Positions 16,691 to 28,991 are shown, counted from the first letter of the stretch. The stretch is DNA of 64,000 nucleotides from Bryobacteraceae bacterium (GCA_041394945.1 JAWKHH010000004.1:558001-622000), one strand, 5' to 3'. Translations and numbers: made by a program. The notes: a model not told the origin generated them from the letters alone.

Positions 16691-19030
16691 CTATTTTGGC
16701 ACGGGCGCGGAGCGCCGCCGGCGGACCGCGCCGCGATAGGTTTCGAGCAGGCGGGCAGTGATCACCGGCATGTCCCAATTACGTTCCACTTCGGCATGGG
16801 CGCGTTCGGCCATGGCGCGGGCCGCGTCCGGGTCCTCGAAGGCCCGCACGATCTTGTCGGCGAACTCCTCCGGGGCGTCGGCGAGCGCGCAGACGTCGCC
16901 ATCGTTGACGGCGAGGCCTTCGGCGCCGACGCGCGTCGAGACCACGGGGATACCGCAGGAGAACGCCTCGAGCAGCTTCACGCGGACTCCGGAGCCGGCG
17001 AGGATCGGGCAGAGAAACACGGCCGACTCGGTGAGCGGCGCAAGGATATCGTCGACGTAACCACGCAGGTCGAGGGCGTCGCCGAAGTCAGGCAGCGAGT
17101 AGCGAGGCGGGGGATCGCTGCCGATGACGATGAACTTCGCATCCGGGCAACGGGCGAGAACCTTCGGTAAGACGTGAGAGACGAACCAGTAGAGCGCTTC
17201 GAGGTTGGGCAGGTGGCGGAAGCTGCCGAGGAAGAGCATGGTGCGCGGGCGACGCCCATCGAGTACGTACGGGTACGAGGCGACGGTGACGCCGGCGCGG
17301 AGGCCGTCGTCGGTGATCGGGTCGAGCTCAGGGGCGAACTCCATGAGGAAGTCGCGGTTGGCGCGGCTGCAGACCTGGACGCGGTCGAAGTCGCCGAGGC
17401 GCTGCATTTCGTAGCGAAGCGCGCGGAGGTACTCGTAGGCGGCGGCGATGCGGCGAAGCGAGCCGCGCATGTGCGGAAGCTGGCGGCCGATGGTCTGGAA
17501 GTAGAGGTCGTGTTCGAACAGGATCTGCGGGATGCGATGGAAGTCGCAGCGGTATTGCGCCAGCGGCAGGTATTCGAGCTGGACCACATCGATCTCGCGG
17601 AGCAGGATCTCGCGGTGGATGGCCCATTCGAAATCGGCGTTGCGAAACTCGTGGATGGCGTGCGGCTCCAGGGCGCCGAAGCTGCGTGTGGTTCCTTCCG
17701 GGCGGATTGCAAAGGCCGCTGAGGCGCACTGCGCGGCGAGATCTTCGTGCGGCGGGATCTCTTCCGCCTTGTCGACGTAGACGAGTAAGTGGAGGCTAGT
17801 GAGTTTGGCGAGTTCGCGGCAGGTTTGAAACATGAACACGCCGCCGCCGTGGACGGGTGGGCAGATGGGGTAGGGCGAGACGAAGAGCACGCGCGGGGCG
17901 GCGGGCGCGGGTTCCATCGCGGCGAAACGGTCGCGATAGTAGCCGCCGAGCGGGCGGTGGAAAGCTTCCGTATCCAGGATGGTGGCGAGGGAGCGCGAGC
18001 GCCAGCGGGCCGCCATCGCGCCCGGGAGTTGCACGAACGCGCGGGCGAGAGCGGCGAAGTTGGGACGCTCCACGGTGTCGCCGAAGGGCAGGCAGAGCAA
18101 CGCACCGAACCAGGTGAAGGCGAAGTGGGAGACGATCTTGGCCGTTTCGTGGATGTTCTTCCAGGTGAAGAGCAGGAAGTTCTTCTGCACGATGGAGCGG
18201 ATGTAGTCCGGCGAGAACTTCTTGCCGATGGTGCCGCGGTGCTCATGGTAGACGATCGAGCGCGGCTCGTAGAGCACGCGCCAGCCCCGCTTCCATGCGC
18301 CATAGCCGAGGTCTGTATCTTCGAGATAGAAGGGGCGGAGTAACTCATCGAATCCGCCGAGCTCGAGGAACTTATGGCGGTCAAACGCGCACGATCCGCC
18401 GCCGCCGTAGAAGCACGGGAAGGCGCGCGTGACGGCGTCGTCGATGCGGTGGCGCACACGGAGGCCGCCGTTTTCCCACCAGCCCTGGGTGAGTCCGGTT
18501 TCCTCGCGGAGCTTGGCGGGGTCGGAGAAGAAGATCTGGCAGGAGACGGCGAAGACATCGTCGCCGGAAAAGCCCTCGAGGAGCGGCGCGAGGAAGCCGG
18601 GGTCGACGCGCATGTCGGAGTTGAGCAGGACGACGATGTCGTTGCGGGCCTCGCGGAAGCCGGCGTTGGACCCGCCGCCGAAGCCGAGGTTCTTGGGGAG
18701 AGCAATAACGCGGACGTTGGGGAATCGTTCGCGCAGGAACTCGGCGGAGCCGTCTTCGGAGCCGTTGTCGACGACGATCACCTCGTTGGCCGGGTTGCCG
18801 GCCATGGCGGCGACGACGGAGGGGAGGTATTTTTCGAGGAGATCGCGCCCGTTCCAGTTGGGGATGACGACGGAGGCGGAGCGGGAGTCAGGACAGGTGT
18901 TTTTAGGCGCGCGGCGGCGGCCGAGTAGGGCGAACAGGAGGTCGGCGAGGAGCAGCGCGGCGAGACCGATTGCGACGAAGAAGGGCGAGAGGAGCAGGTA
19001 CGGCAGGGCTCGGAGAGTGCGGAGAAACAA
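16691..19030 (-). CDS. Fused glycosyltransferase: GT2 plus GT4 domains
   Basis: A 779-aa protein from a TTG start at 19030. It has an N-terminal membrane helix (about 8-38), then a GT2 domain: VVIPNWNGRDLLEKYLP, VIVVDNGSEDGS, NLGFGGGSNAGF, LLNSDMRVDPG with a DxD-like motif, and YLEDTDLGYGAWKRGW. From about residue 385 a GT-B/GT4 domain begins with RVLFVSPYPICPPVHGGG and ends with TMLFLGSFRHLPN, DLRGYVDDILAPL, PILAGSGVRVKLLEAFSCG and IPVVSTRVGAEGL. Two transferases on one chain suggest consecutive sugar additions on a lipid-linked glycan. A TATCCT box 12 nt before the start is a possible promoter. It belongs with the methyltransferase and GT39 genes downstream. Confidence 0.88.
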   Translation of the reverse strand: MFLRTLRALPYLLLSPFFVAIGLAALLLADLLFALLGRRRAPKNTCPDSRSASVVIPNWNGRDLLEKYLPSVVAAMAGNPANEVIVVDNGSEDGSAEFLRERFPNVRVIALPKNLGFGGGSNAGFREARNDIVVLLNSDMRVDPGFLAPLLEGFSGDDVFAVSCQIFFSDPAKLREETGLTQGWWENGGLRVRHRIDDAVTRAFPCFYGGGGSCAFDRHKFLELGGFDELLRPFYLEDTDLGYGAWKRGWRVLYEPRSIVYHEHRGTIGKKFSPDYIRSIVQKNFLLFTWKNIHETAKIVSHFAFTWFGALLCLPFGDTVERPNFAALARAFVQLPGAMAARWRSRSLATILDTEAFHRPLGGYYRDRFAAMEPAPAAPRVLFVSPYPICPPVHGGGVFMFQTCRELAKLTSLHLLVYVDKAEEIPPHEDLAAQCASAAFAIRPEGTTRSFGALEPHAIHEFRNADFEWAIHREILLREIDVVQLEYLPLAQYRCDFHRIPQILFEHDLYFQTIGRQLPHMRGSLRRIAAAYEYLRALRYEMQRLGDFDRVQVCSRANRDFLMEFAPELDPITDDGLRAGVTVASYPYVLDGRRPRTMLFLGSFRHLPNLEALYWFVSHVLPKVLARCPDAKFIVIGSDPPPRYSLPDFGDALDLRGYVDDILAPLTESAVFLCPILAGSGVRVKLLEAFSCGIPVVSTRVGAEGLAVNDGDVCALADAPEEFADKIVRAFEDPDAARAMAERAHAEVERNWDMPVITARLLETYRGAVRRRRSAPVPK

Positions 19031-19051
19031 GGGGTCCGTTTCAGGATATCA

Positions 19052-20137
19052 TCAGATCCGCAACCGGCCGCTCCTGCCCATCGCCGCCTGGATCATGAGA
19101 AACTCGCCCATATTTTCCGGCGTGAGCAGGCCTACAAGCTTCCCGCGGGAAACCACGGGCATCACGCGGCAATCGCAGCCCTGCAGCCGCCGGAACGCGG
19201 TTTCGAGCATCTCGGTGGATTCCACCACCTGAAAATCACGGCGCATGGCTCCGGCGACCGGCGATTCGGGGCCGAGTTGGGTAAGCGCCCGCAACAGGTC
19301 CGCCCGGGTGAGCACGCCGACAACGGCATCGCCCTGGACGACCGGAAAATCCTGCTGCGAGCCGGCGAGAATCATATCCACCGCGTGCTGCAGCGAATCG
19401 TCCGGGGAGAGGGCGTGAAAGTCGGTAATCATGGCGCGGGCCATGGGGACGCCGCCCATGGCCGACCGCACCTCCACCATGCTCGCTTCGCCCTCGGCGC
19501 CCATCCACACGAAGAGGGCGATGAACAGGAGCACGGGGTTGCCCATCAGTCCGGCGAAGCCGAGGAGAAACGCGAAGGCCTGGCCGACGACAGCGGCCGT
19601 TCGCGTGGCGCGCGTGTACTCCATTCGCGTGGCGAGCAGCGCGCGGAGGACGCGGCCGCCGTCCATCGGGAAAGCGGGCAGGAGGTTGAACAAACCGAGG
19701 CCGAGGTTGATGGTCATCAGTCGGGGGAAGAAGCCGGCGCCCGGGTCGAGCTGGAGGGCGGGCGTGCCGGACGCGGCCAGCATGAGGAACAGGCCGCCGG
19801 CGATGGCGAAGTTCACGGCCGGCCCGGCGAGCGCCACAGCGAGTTCCTGCATCGGGTCCTCGGGCATCCGTTCCAGCCGGGCGACGCCGCCGATGGGTAG
19901 CAGCGTGATATCGCGGGTGGCGATGCCGTAGCGGCGCGCCGTGAGCGCGTGGCCGAGTTCATGCAGGACGACGCAGGCGAACAGCGCCAGGACGAAGATC
20001 ACCGCGCCGGCCACGGCGCCCGGGGTGCCGCCGCGGGACCATTCGCCGAAGGCCACCCACAGCACGATCAGCAGGAACGTGGCGTGGATATAGATGCCGA
20101 TCCCGGCGACGTCGGTGAGTTTCCAAGACCACTTCAA
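19052..20137 (-). CDS. Site-2 protease family metallopeptidase with two CBS domains
   Basis: A 361-aa intramembrane protease of family M50. It starts at TTG 20137, with GAGGTAA upstream. It has five to six membrane segments. The zinc motif HELGH is at 59-63 in the second or third helix, and the third ligand lies in NLLPAFPMDGGRVLRAL (about 150-166). Two CBS repeats follow the membrane part: ALSPDDSLQHAVDMILAGSQ with GVLTRADLL, and ESTEMLETAFRRLQG with GLLTPENM. CBS domains usually bind adenine nucleotides, so activity may respond to energy state. Substrates of such enzymes include anti-sigma factors and signal peptides. The nearest anti-sigma-like gene in this window lies 12 kb away, so no link is claimed. 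Confidence 0.92.
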   Translation of the reverse strand: MKWSWKLTDVAGIGIYIHATFLLIVLWVAFGEWSRGGTPGAVAGAVIFVLALFACVVLHELGHALTARRYGIATRDITLLPIGGVARLERMPEDPMQELAVALAGPAVNFAIAGGLFLMLAASGTPALQLDPGAGFFPRLMTINLGLGLFNLLPAFPMDGGRVLRALLATRMEYTRATRTAAVVGQAFAFLLGFAGLMGNPVLLFIALFVWMGAEGEASMVEVRSAMGGVPMARAMITDFHALSPDDSLQHAVDMILAGSQQDFPVVQGDAVVGVLTRADLLRALTQLGPESPVAGAMRRDFQVVESTEMLETAFRRLQGCDCRVMPVVSRGKLVGLLTPENMGEFLMIQAAMGRSGRLRI

Positions 20138-20161
20138 GCGCGGTTACCTCGGCCTGGCGCG

Positions 20162-20569
20162 CTAACGCGCATCGAAGGGGAACGACCAATGCGTGGGATG
20201 AGTAATGTTGTCGGGCAACAAGGTGGAGTCGTCGCCATGGGTTTGCTCGAGTTGCTCGGGAGTAAGATCCTCGGCGGTGCGCAGGTCCGCGCCGCGGATG
20301 TCGGCGCCGTTGAGGTCCGCGCCGATGAGGCGTGCGCCGACGAGGTTGGCGCGGCGGAGATCGGCCCAGCGGAGATCCGCGCCTTTCAGGTTGGCCATGG
20401 CGAGGTTGGCTTCGCGGAGCACGGCCTTGGAAAGATCGGCGAGGATGAGGTTGGCGTTCCTCAGGTTCGCGCCGGCCAGTTGAGGCAGCAGCGCCGGGTC
20501 TTCCGCCCGCCAACGATTCCACTCGTCGACATCCGTCAGCAGAATCTCAAAGTGTTCCTCGTTCACCAT
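20162..20569 (-). CDS. Pentapeptide-repeat protein
   Basis: A 135-aa protein. Residues about 30-100 are A(N/D)LxxA repeats such as LAGANLRNANLILADLSKA and GADLRWADLRRANLVGARL, which build a right-handed quadrilateral beta-helix. The N-terminus (MVNEEHFEILLTDVDEWNRWRAE) is a typical non-repeat cap for this type. No signal peptide or membrane segment is present. Members have varied roles, including gyrase protection; nothing here fixes one. It lies between the RND permease gene and the site-2 protease and has its own candidate promoter. Confidence 0.9.
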   Translation of the reverse strand: MVNEEHFEILLTDVDEWNRWRAEDPALLPQLAGANLRNANLILADLSKAVLREANLAMANLKGADLRWADLRRANLVGARLIGADLNGADIRGADLRTAEDLTPEQLEQTHGDDSTLLPDNITHPTHWSFPFDAR

Positions 20570-20576
20570 GTACCCA

Positions 20577-20582
20577 AGAATA
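20577..20582 (-). promoter_or_regulatory. -10 box directly before the pentapeptide gene (leaderless candidate)
   Basis: On the minus strand TATTCT is followed by 7 nt and then the ATG at 20569. No Shine-Dalgarno is present in those 7 nt. Confidence 0.4.
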
Positions 20583-20613
20583 ACAATGGCGACGGGAGGC
20601 GGTGGGGCGGGCC

Positions 20614-23748
<3,135 letters not shown>

Positions 23749-23781
23749 ATCTCAGTCTCCTCAATGTGCGGGGGGGCGCTA

Positions 23782-23795
23782 TCGCCCGCGGGCGA
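23782..23795. repeat. 14-bp perfect palindrome between adaptor and permease genes
   Basis: TCGCCCGCGGGCGA is its own reverse complement and lies in the 70-bp gap between the RND adaptor stop and the permease start. It could form a small hairpin in the operon mRNA that tunes the ratio of the two proteins. That role is inferred. Confidence 0.5.
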
Positions 23796-23818
23796 CAAGA
23801 TTGCCCGCCGGCGGCGCA

Positions 23819-25108
23819 TTACTGGCCGCTGGCGGCGCCTTCCGGCACTGCCGGATCACGGATTATCTTTTTTTTTGACGCCGTGCGCGCCGGGGCGGGC
23901 CGATCCTCCCGCGCTTCGGCCGTCCGGGTCTGGCTGTCCGCGGCAGAGGTGTCTTCGGCGATCCGGATTCCGTCGCCTTCGCGCAGCATGGTGGCGCCGC
24001 GCAGCACGATCGTGTCGCCGGCCGAGAGATTCTCGACGATTTCCACTTTGGCCCCGAGCGTTTGCCCGGTCTCGACGGGCCGGAACGTCGGCCGGTTGTT
24101 GTCGGTGACGTAGACGCCGGGCTGCTGGCCGCGATAAACCAGGCCCTCGCGCGGAATCAGGACGGCTTGGCGCGTGCTTTCGAGATCGAGCATCACGCGG
24201 GCGAACATTTCCGCCTTGAGCCCACCTTCGCGGTTCGGGATCTCCACCTCGACGGTCGCGGTTCGGGTGGCGGCGTCGAGCACGGGGCCGATGCGGGCGA
24301 CCCGTCCCTCGAACTGCCGGTCGCCGAAGGCGTCCACCTCGACGACAGCCCGGTTGCCGGCGCGAAGTTTGCCGACTTCGCGTTCGGGCACGTTGGCCAT
24401 TGTGACCATGGTGGCCATGTTCACCAGCGAGACGATCGGCGTGGCCGGGCTCAACAGCGCGCCCTCGTCGACGTAGCGGCGCGCCACGAGGCCGGTCATC
24501 GGCGCGTATATCTTCGTTTGGGCGAGGCGGATCTTCAGTTCATTGATCTCGGCCTGCGCCTGGCCTTCCTGCGCCTTGGCGAGCTGGAGCTGCGCCGAGG
24601 AAACCTCGTAGGCGGTGCGGCGGGAGTCGTACTCGGTGCGCGGAATGAGCCCTTCCTTCATCAGGGACTCGGTCCGGCCGAGCTGGGCCTTGGCGTTTTC
24701 GAGTTCGGCCTGGCGCTGGCGGCTGGAGGCCTGGACGACGGCGAGCGCCGCGGTGGCGCGCTGCACCTGCTGCTGGAGTTCGTCGTCTTCGAGTTCGGCG
24801 ATGAGGTCGCCTTTGTTGATCCGATCGCCGAGTTGGAATCGCAGCCGCTCCACGCGGCCGGTGGCCTTGGCGACCACATCCACCTGCTCCTTGGGCCGGA
24901 GAGACCCGGTGAGAAGGATCTCTTCCCGGACATGGCCGTATTCGGCCTTGCCCACGCTGACGCTGACTACGCGGGCGCCCCCTTTCTTCTTGGCCGCCTT
25001 GGCATTGGCTTCGGCGTGCTCAGCGAATGCGGTGCGGATCCGGAGGCCGATCAGGACGGCGGCAGCCGCCACGAAGACCAGCGCGATGATCACTTTCGGT
25101 TTCGGCAA
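23819..25108 (-). CDS. RND efflux periplasmic adaptor (membrane fusion protein)
   Basis: A 429-aa protein starting at TTG 25108 (PKPKVIIALVFVAAAAVLIG, one membrane anchor), with GAGG about 5 nt before; a TAG stop lies eight codons upstream. Lipoyl half-motifs flank a coiled coil: GSLRPKEQVDVVAKATGRVERL, then long helices about 110-190, then IYAPMTGLVARRYVDEGALL. A beta-barrel follows (VPEREVGKLRAGNRAVVEVD) and a membrane-proximal domain (FRPVETGQTLGAKVEI). It links the RND pump encoded immediately downstream to an outer-membrane channel. The tail carries a charged extension, EAREDRPAPARTASKKK. Confidence 0.92.
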   Translation of the reverse strand: MPKPKVIIALVFVAAAAVLIGLRIRTAFAEHAEANAKAAKKKGGARVVSVSVGKAEYGHVREEILLTGSLRPKEQVDVVAKATGRVERLRFQLGDRINKGDLIAELEDDELQQQVQRATAALAVVQASSRQRQAELENAKAQLGRTESLMKEGLIPRTEYDSRRTAYEVSSAQLQLAKAQEGQAQAEINELKIRLAQTKIYAPMTGLVARRYVDEGALLSPATPIVSLVNMATMVTMANVPEREVGKLRAGNRAVVEVDAFGDRQFEGRVARIGPVLDAATRTATVEVEIPNREGGLKAEMFARVMLDLESTRQAVLIPREGLVYRGQQPGVYVTDNNRPTFRPVETGQTLGAKVEIVENLSAGDTIVLRGATMLREGDGIRIAEDTSAADSQTRTAEAREDRPAPARTASKKKIIRDPAVPEGAASGQ

Positions 25109-25202
25109 ATTCCCCTCGCTCGAATCTCTAGATGCTTCAGGCCCACCACGGACCTGGTAATTATTAAACTACTGAGATTCGGCGTTCGCGGCAACCAGGA
25201 AG

Positions 25203-26234
25203 TTACGGGGTACCACGCGCTCCGGCCACGGCAAATGCGGGAGACGGCTCGGAGGGGGCGATTTTGAGGAGATCGAACGTCTGTTCTCCGCCCGCGGAGG
25301 TCACCGTCAACTCGTCGAGGAAAAAGCCGGCGGTATGCCGCGAACCCCGAAGGTCCGAGTACGGAATCCGATGCGTACGGGTACGGAATCCGCGCCGGGT
25401 AACGAACACGAGACTTTCGTCGGCGAGGCAGATGTAGCCGAGGGAACGCTTTAGACCGGGTACCGACTTCGTGCCGGCGGCTCGGACGCCGAAGCTGGTG
25501 CCGGCGGCGCCGGCCAAACCGGCGGGCAGTTCCACCAGACGATCCCGGATCTGTGCCCACAGCTGGGCCGCGGCCGGATTGGAATCAATCACTTGCGGCG
25601 GCGTGGCGGGTACGTCCTGCCGCGCGCCGAACCACTTGCCGAGCAGCGCGCCGAGAGCCGCCATTTCGAGCCGGACCATCCGCCAGATGATCGGGGCAAA
25701 GATCGCGAAGAAAACGAGAAACACGCCGAGTCCGGCCAGGAACCACATGGGATGCTCCCACACGAGCCAGAGTCCCACCGGCGCGGCGACGTCTTCGGCC
25801 AGGCTGAGCGCCACGTTGGTGAACGGCTCCGGACTGTGGTTCACCGCCAGGCGGGTGGCTGCCTTGGCCGAGTGGGCGGTGAGGGCGACACTGCCGGCGA
25901 GCAGGGAAAGGATGGTTTTGAACACCGGGTCAGTATCGCCGAGCGCGGCGCCGGCGAGCATGACGGCAGCGACGGGCCGGATGACGGTGTGGATCGAATC
26001 CCACGCGCTGTCCACCCACGGGATCTTGTCGGCCAGGAATTCGATGGCGCAGGCCGCGCCGGCGGCGGCGATGACTTTCCAGTCCGCCAGGACAGAGAGC
26101 GCCGACATCTCCTGGTTCAAGGACAACAAGTGGAACCGGATCGCCAGGCCAGCCGCGAGCACGGTGGCGTAGAGCCGAAACCCGGAGAGAAAGCCCAGGC
26201 CCAGTGCGGATCCGAGTGTTTGCAACAATTCCAC
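25203..26234 (-). CDS. DUF4126-type membrane protein with C-terminal soluble domain
   Basis: A 343-aa protein from GTG 26234, with GGGAGG about 8 nt upstream. The N-terminal 200 residues have about five hydrophobic segments and DUF4126-like text: LGSALGLGFLSGFRLYATVLAAG, FLADKIPWVDSAWDSIHTVIRP, and AVNHSPEPFTNVALSLAED. After the last helix (about 165-190), residues 210-343 form a soluble domain (SFGVRAAGTKSVPGLKRS, RGFRTRTHRIPYSDLRG) that I do not recognise. Its function is unknown. A 94-bp gap separates it from the RND adaptor downstream, so the two may be separate units. Confidence 0.75.
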   Translation of the reverse strand: MELLQTLGSALGLGFLSGFRLYATVLAAGLAIRFHLLSLNQEMSALSVLADWKVIAAAGAACAIEFLADKIPWVDSAWDSIHTVIRPVAAVMLAGAALGDTDPVFKTILSLLAGSVALTAHSAKAATRLAVNHSPEPFTNVALSLAEDVAAPVGLWLVWEHPMWFLAGLGVFLVFFAIFAPIIWRMVRLEMAALGALLGKWFGARQDVPATPPQVIDSNPAAAQLWAQIRDRLVELPAGLAGAAGTSFGVRAAGTKSVPGLKRSLGYICLADESLVFVTRRGFRTRTHRIPYSDLRGSRHTAGFFLDELTVTSAGGEQTFDLLKIAPSEPSPAFAVAGARGTP

Positions 26235-26429
26235 GTGAATTCCCTCCCGACTGACAGTTCTAACATAGTTCCTGGCCGGGCACACGTCCGGCGTTTGGAT
26301 TCCACACCTCTTTCCATATTAGAAACGGATGGAGAACCGGTTCGGTTCCCGGAATCGTCCTGCTACCATGAGAATTGTCGAACGGTGGACCGTGCGCCGC
26401 CGTCTATTCCTACGGAGCCTCGACCCAAT
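26235..26429. promoter_or_regulatory. Divergent control region with a 10-bp palindrome
   Basis: This 195-bp gap separates the DUF4126 gene (minus) from the MacA-like gene (plus). It contains the perfect palindrome GAACCGGTTC at 26334-26343 and an AT-rich patch with TATTAG on the plus strand just before it. For the minus-strand gene, TATGTT (complement of 26262-26267) is a possible -10. An operator for an efflux regulator is possible; no regulator gene is adjacent. Confidence 0.3.
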
Positions 26430-27857
26430 TTGAAGACCAAGTGGAAGATTACTCTCGGCATCCTTGCCGCCCTGATTGCAGGCGGCGGGATCTTCGGAGC
26501 CATCCAATACAAGAAGCGCGGCGTCGTCACGGTGCAAACCGGGCGGGCGGTGCGGCAGAACCTGGTCTCGCTGGTGACAGCGTCGGGCGAGATCAAACCC
26601 AGAAATTACATCAATATCGGGACCAGCGCGAACGTGCCGTCGCGGATCACGAGCATCCTCGTGGCCGAGGGGCAAAGCGTTCACAAGGGGCAGTTGCTCG
26701 CGACGCTCGAATCGGTGCAGCCGGAGGCGCAAGTGGCCGCGCAACGGGCCAATGTGAGTTCGGCGGAGGCGGATTCGGCAGCGGCGGAGGCGGCGCTCAA
26801 GTCCGCCGACCAGAATATCCGTACCCTCGAGGCGTCGCTCGCCCGGACCCAGGCGGAGTTGGAGCGCGCCAAGATCAACTTCTCACGGACGGATAAGCTC
26901 TTTCAGGAGAAGCTGATCGCCAAGCAGGAGTATGACCAGAGGCGGATCGAAGTGCAGGCCGCCGAGGCCGCCGTGCGGGAAGCGCAGGCGCGGATTCCCC
27001 AGGCCAGGGCCGATCTCGAGCGGCAGCGCGCCGGCATGGTTGCAGCGCAGCGCCGGGTAACGCTTGGCCAAGCGAACCTGCGGGCCGCGCAGGACGTGCT
27101 GCAGCGGACCCAGGCGGTGGCCCCGATCGATGGCATGGTCACCAACCTGCCGGTCCGGATCGGTGAGACGGTGGTGCCGGGCATCCAGAATTCACCCTCG
27201 AGCCTGATCATGACGATCGCCGATATGTCGTTGATTACAGCCGAGGTAAAGGTGGACGAAACCGACATCGTCAACGTGAAGCTCGATCAGGTGGCCGATG
27301 TCTCCATCGACGCCATGCCGAACCAGACGTTCAAGGGCCGCGTGATTGAGATCGGCAACACGGCCATCCTGCGGTCCACGGGGCTGGCGGCGTCGCAATC
27401 GGCGATATCGAGCCAGGAGGCGAAGGACTTCAAAGTGGTGGTGGCGCTCGACAACCCGCCGGCCGAGATCCGGCCCGGGCTGTCGTGCACGGCGAAGGTG
27501 GTGACGGCGACGCGGAACGGCGCACTTTCGATCCCCATCCAGGCGCTCACCGTGCGTCAGAAGGGCGACCTCGAGCCGGAGGCGGAGAAGGGAAAGAAGG
27601 ACGAGCCGGCGCGGCGCGATCCCGAAGCCGAAAAGGCCCGCAAGGAAGAGATCCAGGGCGTGTTCGTGGTGCAGGGCGAGAAGGCCGCCTTCCGGAAGGT
27701 GGAGACGGGAATCACCGGCGCCACCGACATCGAAGTGCTGTCCGGGGTGAACGAGGGGCAGGAGATTATCACGGGCAGCTACAAGGTGATCCGCACGCTG
27801 CGGAACGATGCCCGGGTACTGGTGGACAACAAGGCCCCGGCCAAGCCAGAATCGTAG
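26430..27857 (+). CDS. MacA-like periplasmic adaptor of an ABC efflux system
   Basis: A 475-aa membrane fusion protein. TTG 26430 (KTKWKITLGILAALIAGGG, one N-terminal membrane anchor) is preferred; a GTG 15 codons upstream is an alternative. A first lipoyl half (VTASGEIKPRNYINIG, GQSVHKGQLLATLES) is followed by a long coiled coil (about 90-220, Ala/Gln/Glu-rich) and a second half (APIDGMVTNLPVRIGETVVPG). A beta-barrel region includes ADMSLITAEVKVDETDI. A charged insert (DLEPEAEKGKKDEPARRD) precedes the last domain. The ATPase gene follows 73 bp downstream. Such adaptors work with MacB-type permeases to export macrolides, peptides or lipids. Confidence 0.9.
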   Translation: MKTKWKITLGILAALIAGGGIFGAIQYKKRGVVTVQTGRAVRQNLVSLVTASGEIKPRNYINIGTSANVPSRITSILVAEGQSVHKGQLLATLESVQPEAQVAAQRANVSSAEADSAAAEAALKSADQNIRTLEASLARTQAELERAKINFSRTDKLFQEKLIAKQEYDQRRIEVQAAEAAVREAQARIPQARADLERQRAGMVAAQRRVTLGQANLRAAQDVLQRTQAVAPIDGMVTNLPVRIGETVVPGIQNSPSSLIMTIADMSLITAEVKVDETDIVNVKLDQVADVSIDAMPNQTFKGRVIEIGNTAILRSTGLAASQSAISSQEAKDFKVVVALDNPPAEIRPGLSCTAKVVTATRNGALSIPIQALTVRQKGDLEPEAEKGKKDEPARRDPEAEKARKEEIQGVFVVQGEKAAFRKVETGITGATDIEVLSGVNEGQEIITGSYKVIRTLRNDARVLVDNKAPAKPES

Positions 27858-27930
27858 GACGGTTACCTCCGGACCGCCGCGTGCGTCCTGACAGGGGAAC
27901 CCGGCAAAGAGAGGAAGGAACGAACCAAAA

Positions 27931-28668
27931 ATGGCCACGGCTACAGCCGATCTGATCGCCCGCGGAGAGCAACTCAAGCGAGACGGCATCGTCATCCGCA
28001 CGTACGACTTGCGGAAGACCTACGTCATGGGCGACCAGGAGATCAATGCCGTTGCCGGCACCGACATCGAGATCCGCCGCGGTGAATACGTGGCGATCAT
28101 GGGACCGTCCGGTTCGGGCAAGTCGACGCTGATGAACCTGATCGGGTGTCTGGACACCCCGACGGGGGGGCTGTACTACATCAATGGGTCACTGGTGTCG
28201 CAGATGTCGGATGACGAACTGGCTCGGATCCGGAACAAAGAGATCGGGTTCGTCTTTCAGACGTTCAACCTGCTGGCGCGCGCCACTGCCCTTCATAACG
28301 TGGAACTGCCGTTGATTTACGCCGGCATTCCGGCCGAGAAGCGGCTGGAAATGGCAAAAGGGGCGCTGCGGCACGTGGACCTCGAACAGCGCATGTATCA
28401 CCGTCCCAGCGAGCTATCCGGCGGACAGCGTCAGCGCGTGGCGGTGGCGCGGGCGCTGGTGAACAATCCCTCGATTTTGCTTGCCGACGAGCCGACCGGA
28501 AACCTGGATTCGGCCACCGGGAACGAAATCATGGGCTTATTCGACCGGCTGCACCAGCAGGGCAATACGATCGTGCTGGTGACCCACGAGCACGACATCG
28601 CCATGTACGCCCACCGGATTCTGTACATCCGCGACGGCAAGGTGGAGAAGGACGAAAAAATCAAGTAG
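27931..28668 (+). CDS. ABC transporter ATP-binding protein (MacB/LolD type)
   Basis: A 245-aa protein. Walker A GPSGSGKS 58-65, Q-loop Gln110 in GFVFQTFNLLA, signature LSGGQ 162-166, Walker B LLADE 183-187, and switch His219 in LVTHEHD. An N-terminal extension of about 20 residues precedes the usual start. A GAGGAAGG ribosome site lies upstream. Together with the MacA-like adaptor it implies a tripartite exporter, but no FtsX/MacB-type permease follows: the next 372 bp hold no gene and then unrelated genes begin. The permease may be elsewhere or lost; the ADOP permease at 37395 is too far to assign. Confidence 0.93.
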   Translation: MATATADLIARGEQLKRDGIVIRTYDLRKTYVMGDQEINAVAGTDIEIRRGEYVAIMGPSGSGKSTLMNLIGCLDTPTGGLYYINGSLVSQMSDDELARIRNKEIGFVFQTFNLLARATALHNVELPLIYAGIPAEKRLEMAKGALRHVDLEQRMYHRPSELSGGQRQRVAVARALVNNPSILLADEPTGNLDSATGNEIMGLFDRLHQQGNTIVLVTHEHDIAMYAHRILYIRDGKVEKDEKIK

Positions 28669-28730
28669 TCCTGCCGGGAGGAGGCGAAAAAGCGCTTCCG
28701 CACATTTTTTATCCCCCTTATTTTTCATGA

Positions 28731-28767
28731 GGCTGCCGGGAACGATTTGCGTTCTCCGGGCGGCTTT
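28731..28767 (+). terminator. Terminator-like hairpin after the ABC ATPase gene
   Basis: GCTGCCGGGAACG can pair with CGTTCTCCGGGCGGC (one bulge, two G-T pairs) around the loop ATTTG, and TTT follows. It lies 63 bp after the ATPase stop. The short T tract makes it only moderately convincing. Confidence 0.45.
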
Positions 28768-28991
28768 GCCGGTAGCGTCAGGACAGGAGCGAAGGGCACG
28801 CCCTTCGAAACTAAAATGTCTGACGAACCGATCATCATTGTTCCGGATCCTCCCGCTCTGTGGTTCTAACCGGTAGCGCCTGCGGGCGCTAACCGATGCT
28901 TCGTGCGCTTGCAGACGCACGTGATTAAATAAGAATGCTTCTCGAAAAAAGAAGCTGCCATTCCACGGCAACATCTGATAAGCTACCGCGA

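Noticed and set aside
25593..26429. Long upstream extension of the MacA-like reading frame
   Set aside because: It runs antisense to the DUF4126 gene, and the membrane anchor typical of the family starts only at about 26430.
28816..28869. Mini-ORF MSDEPIIIVPDPPALWF
   Set aside because: It has no ribosome site, is only 17 codons long, and lies in a hairpin-rich region; kept only as a note in the region entry.
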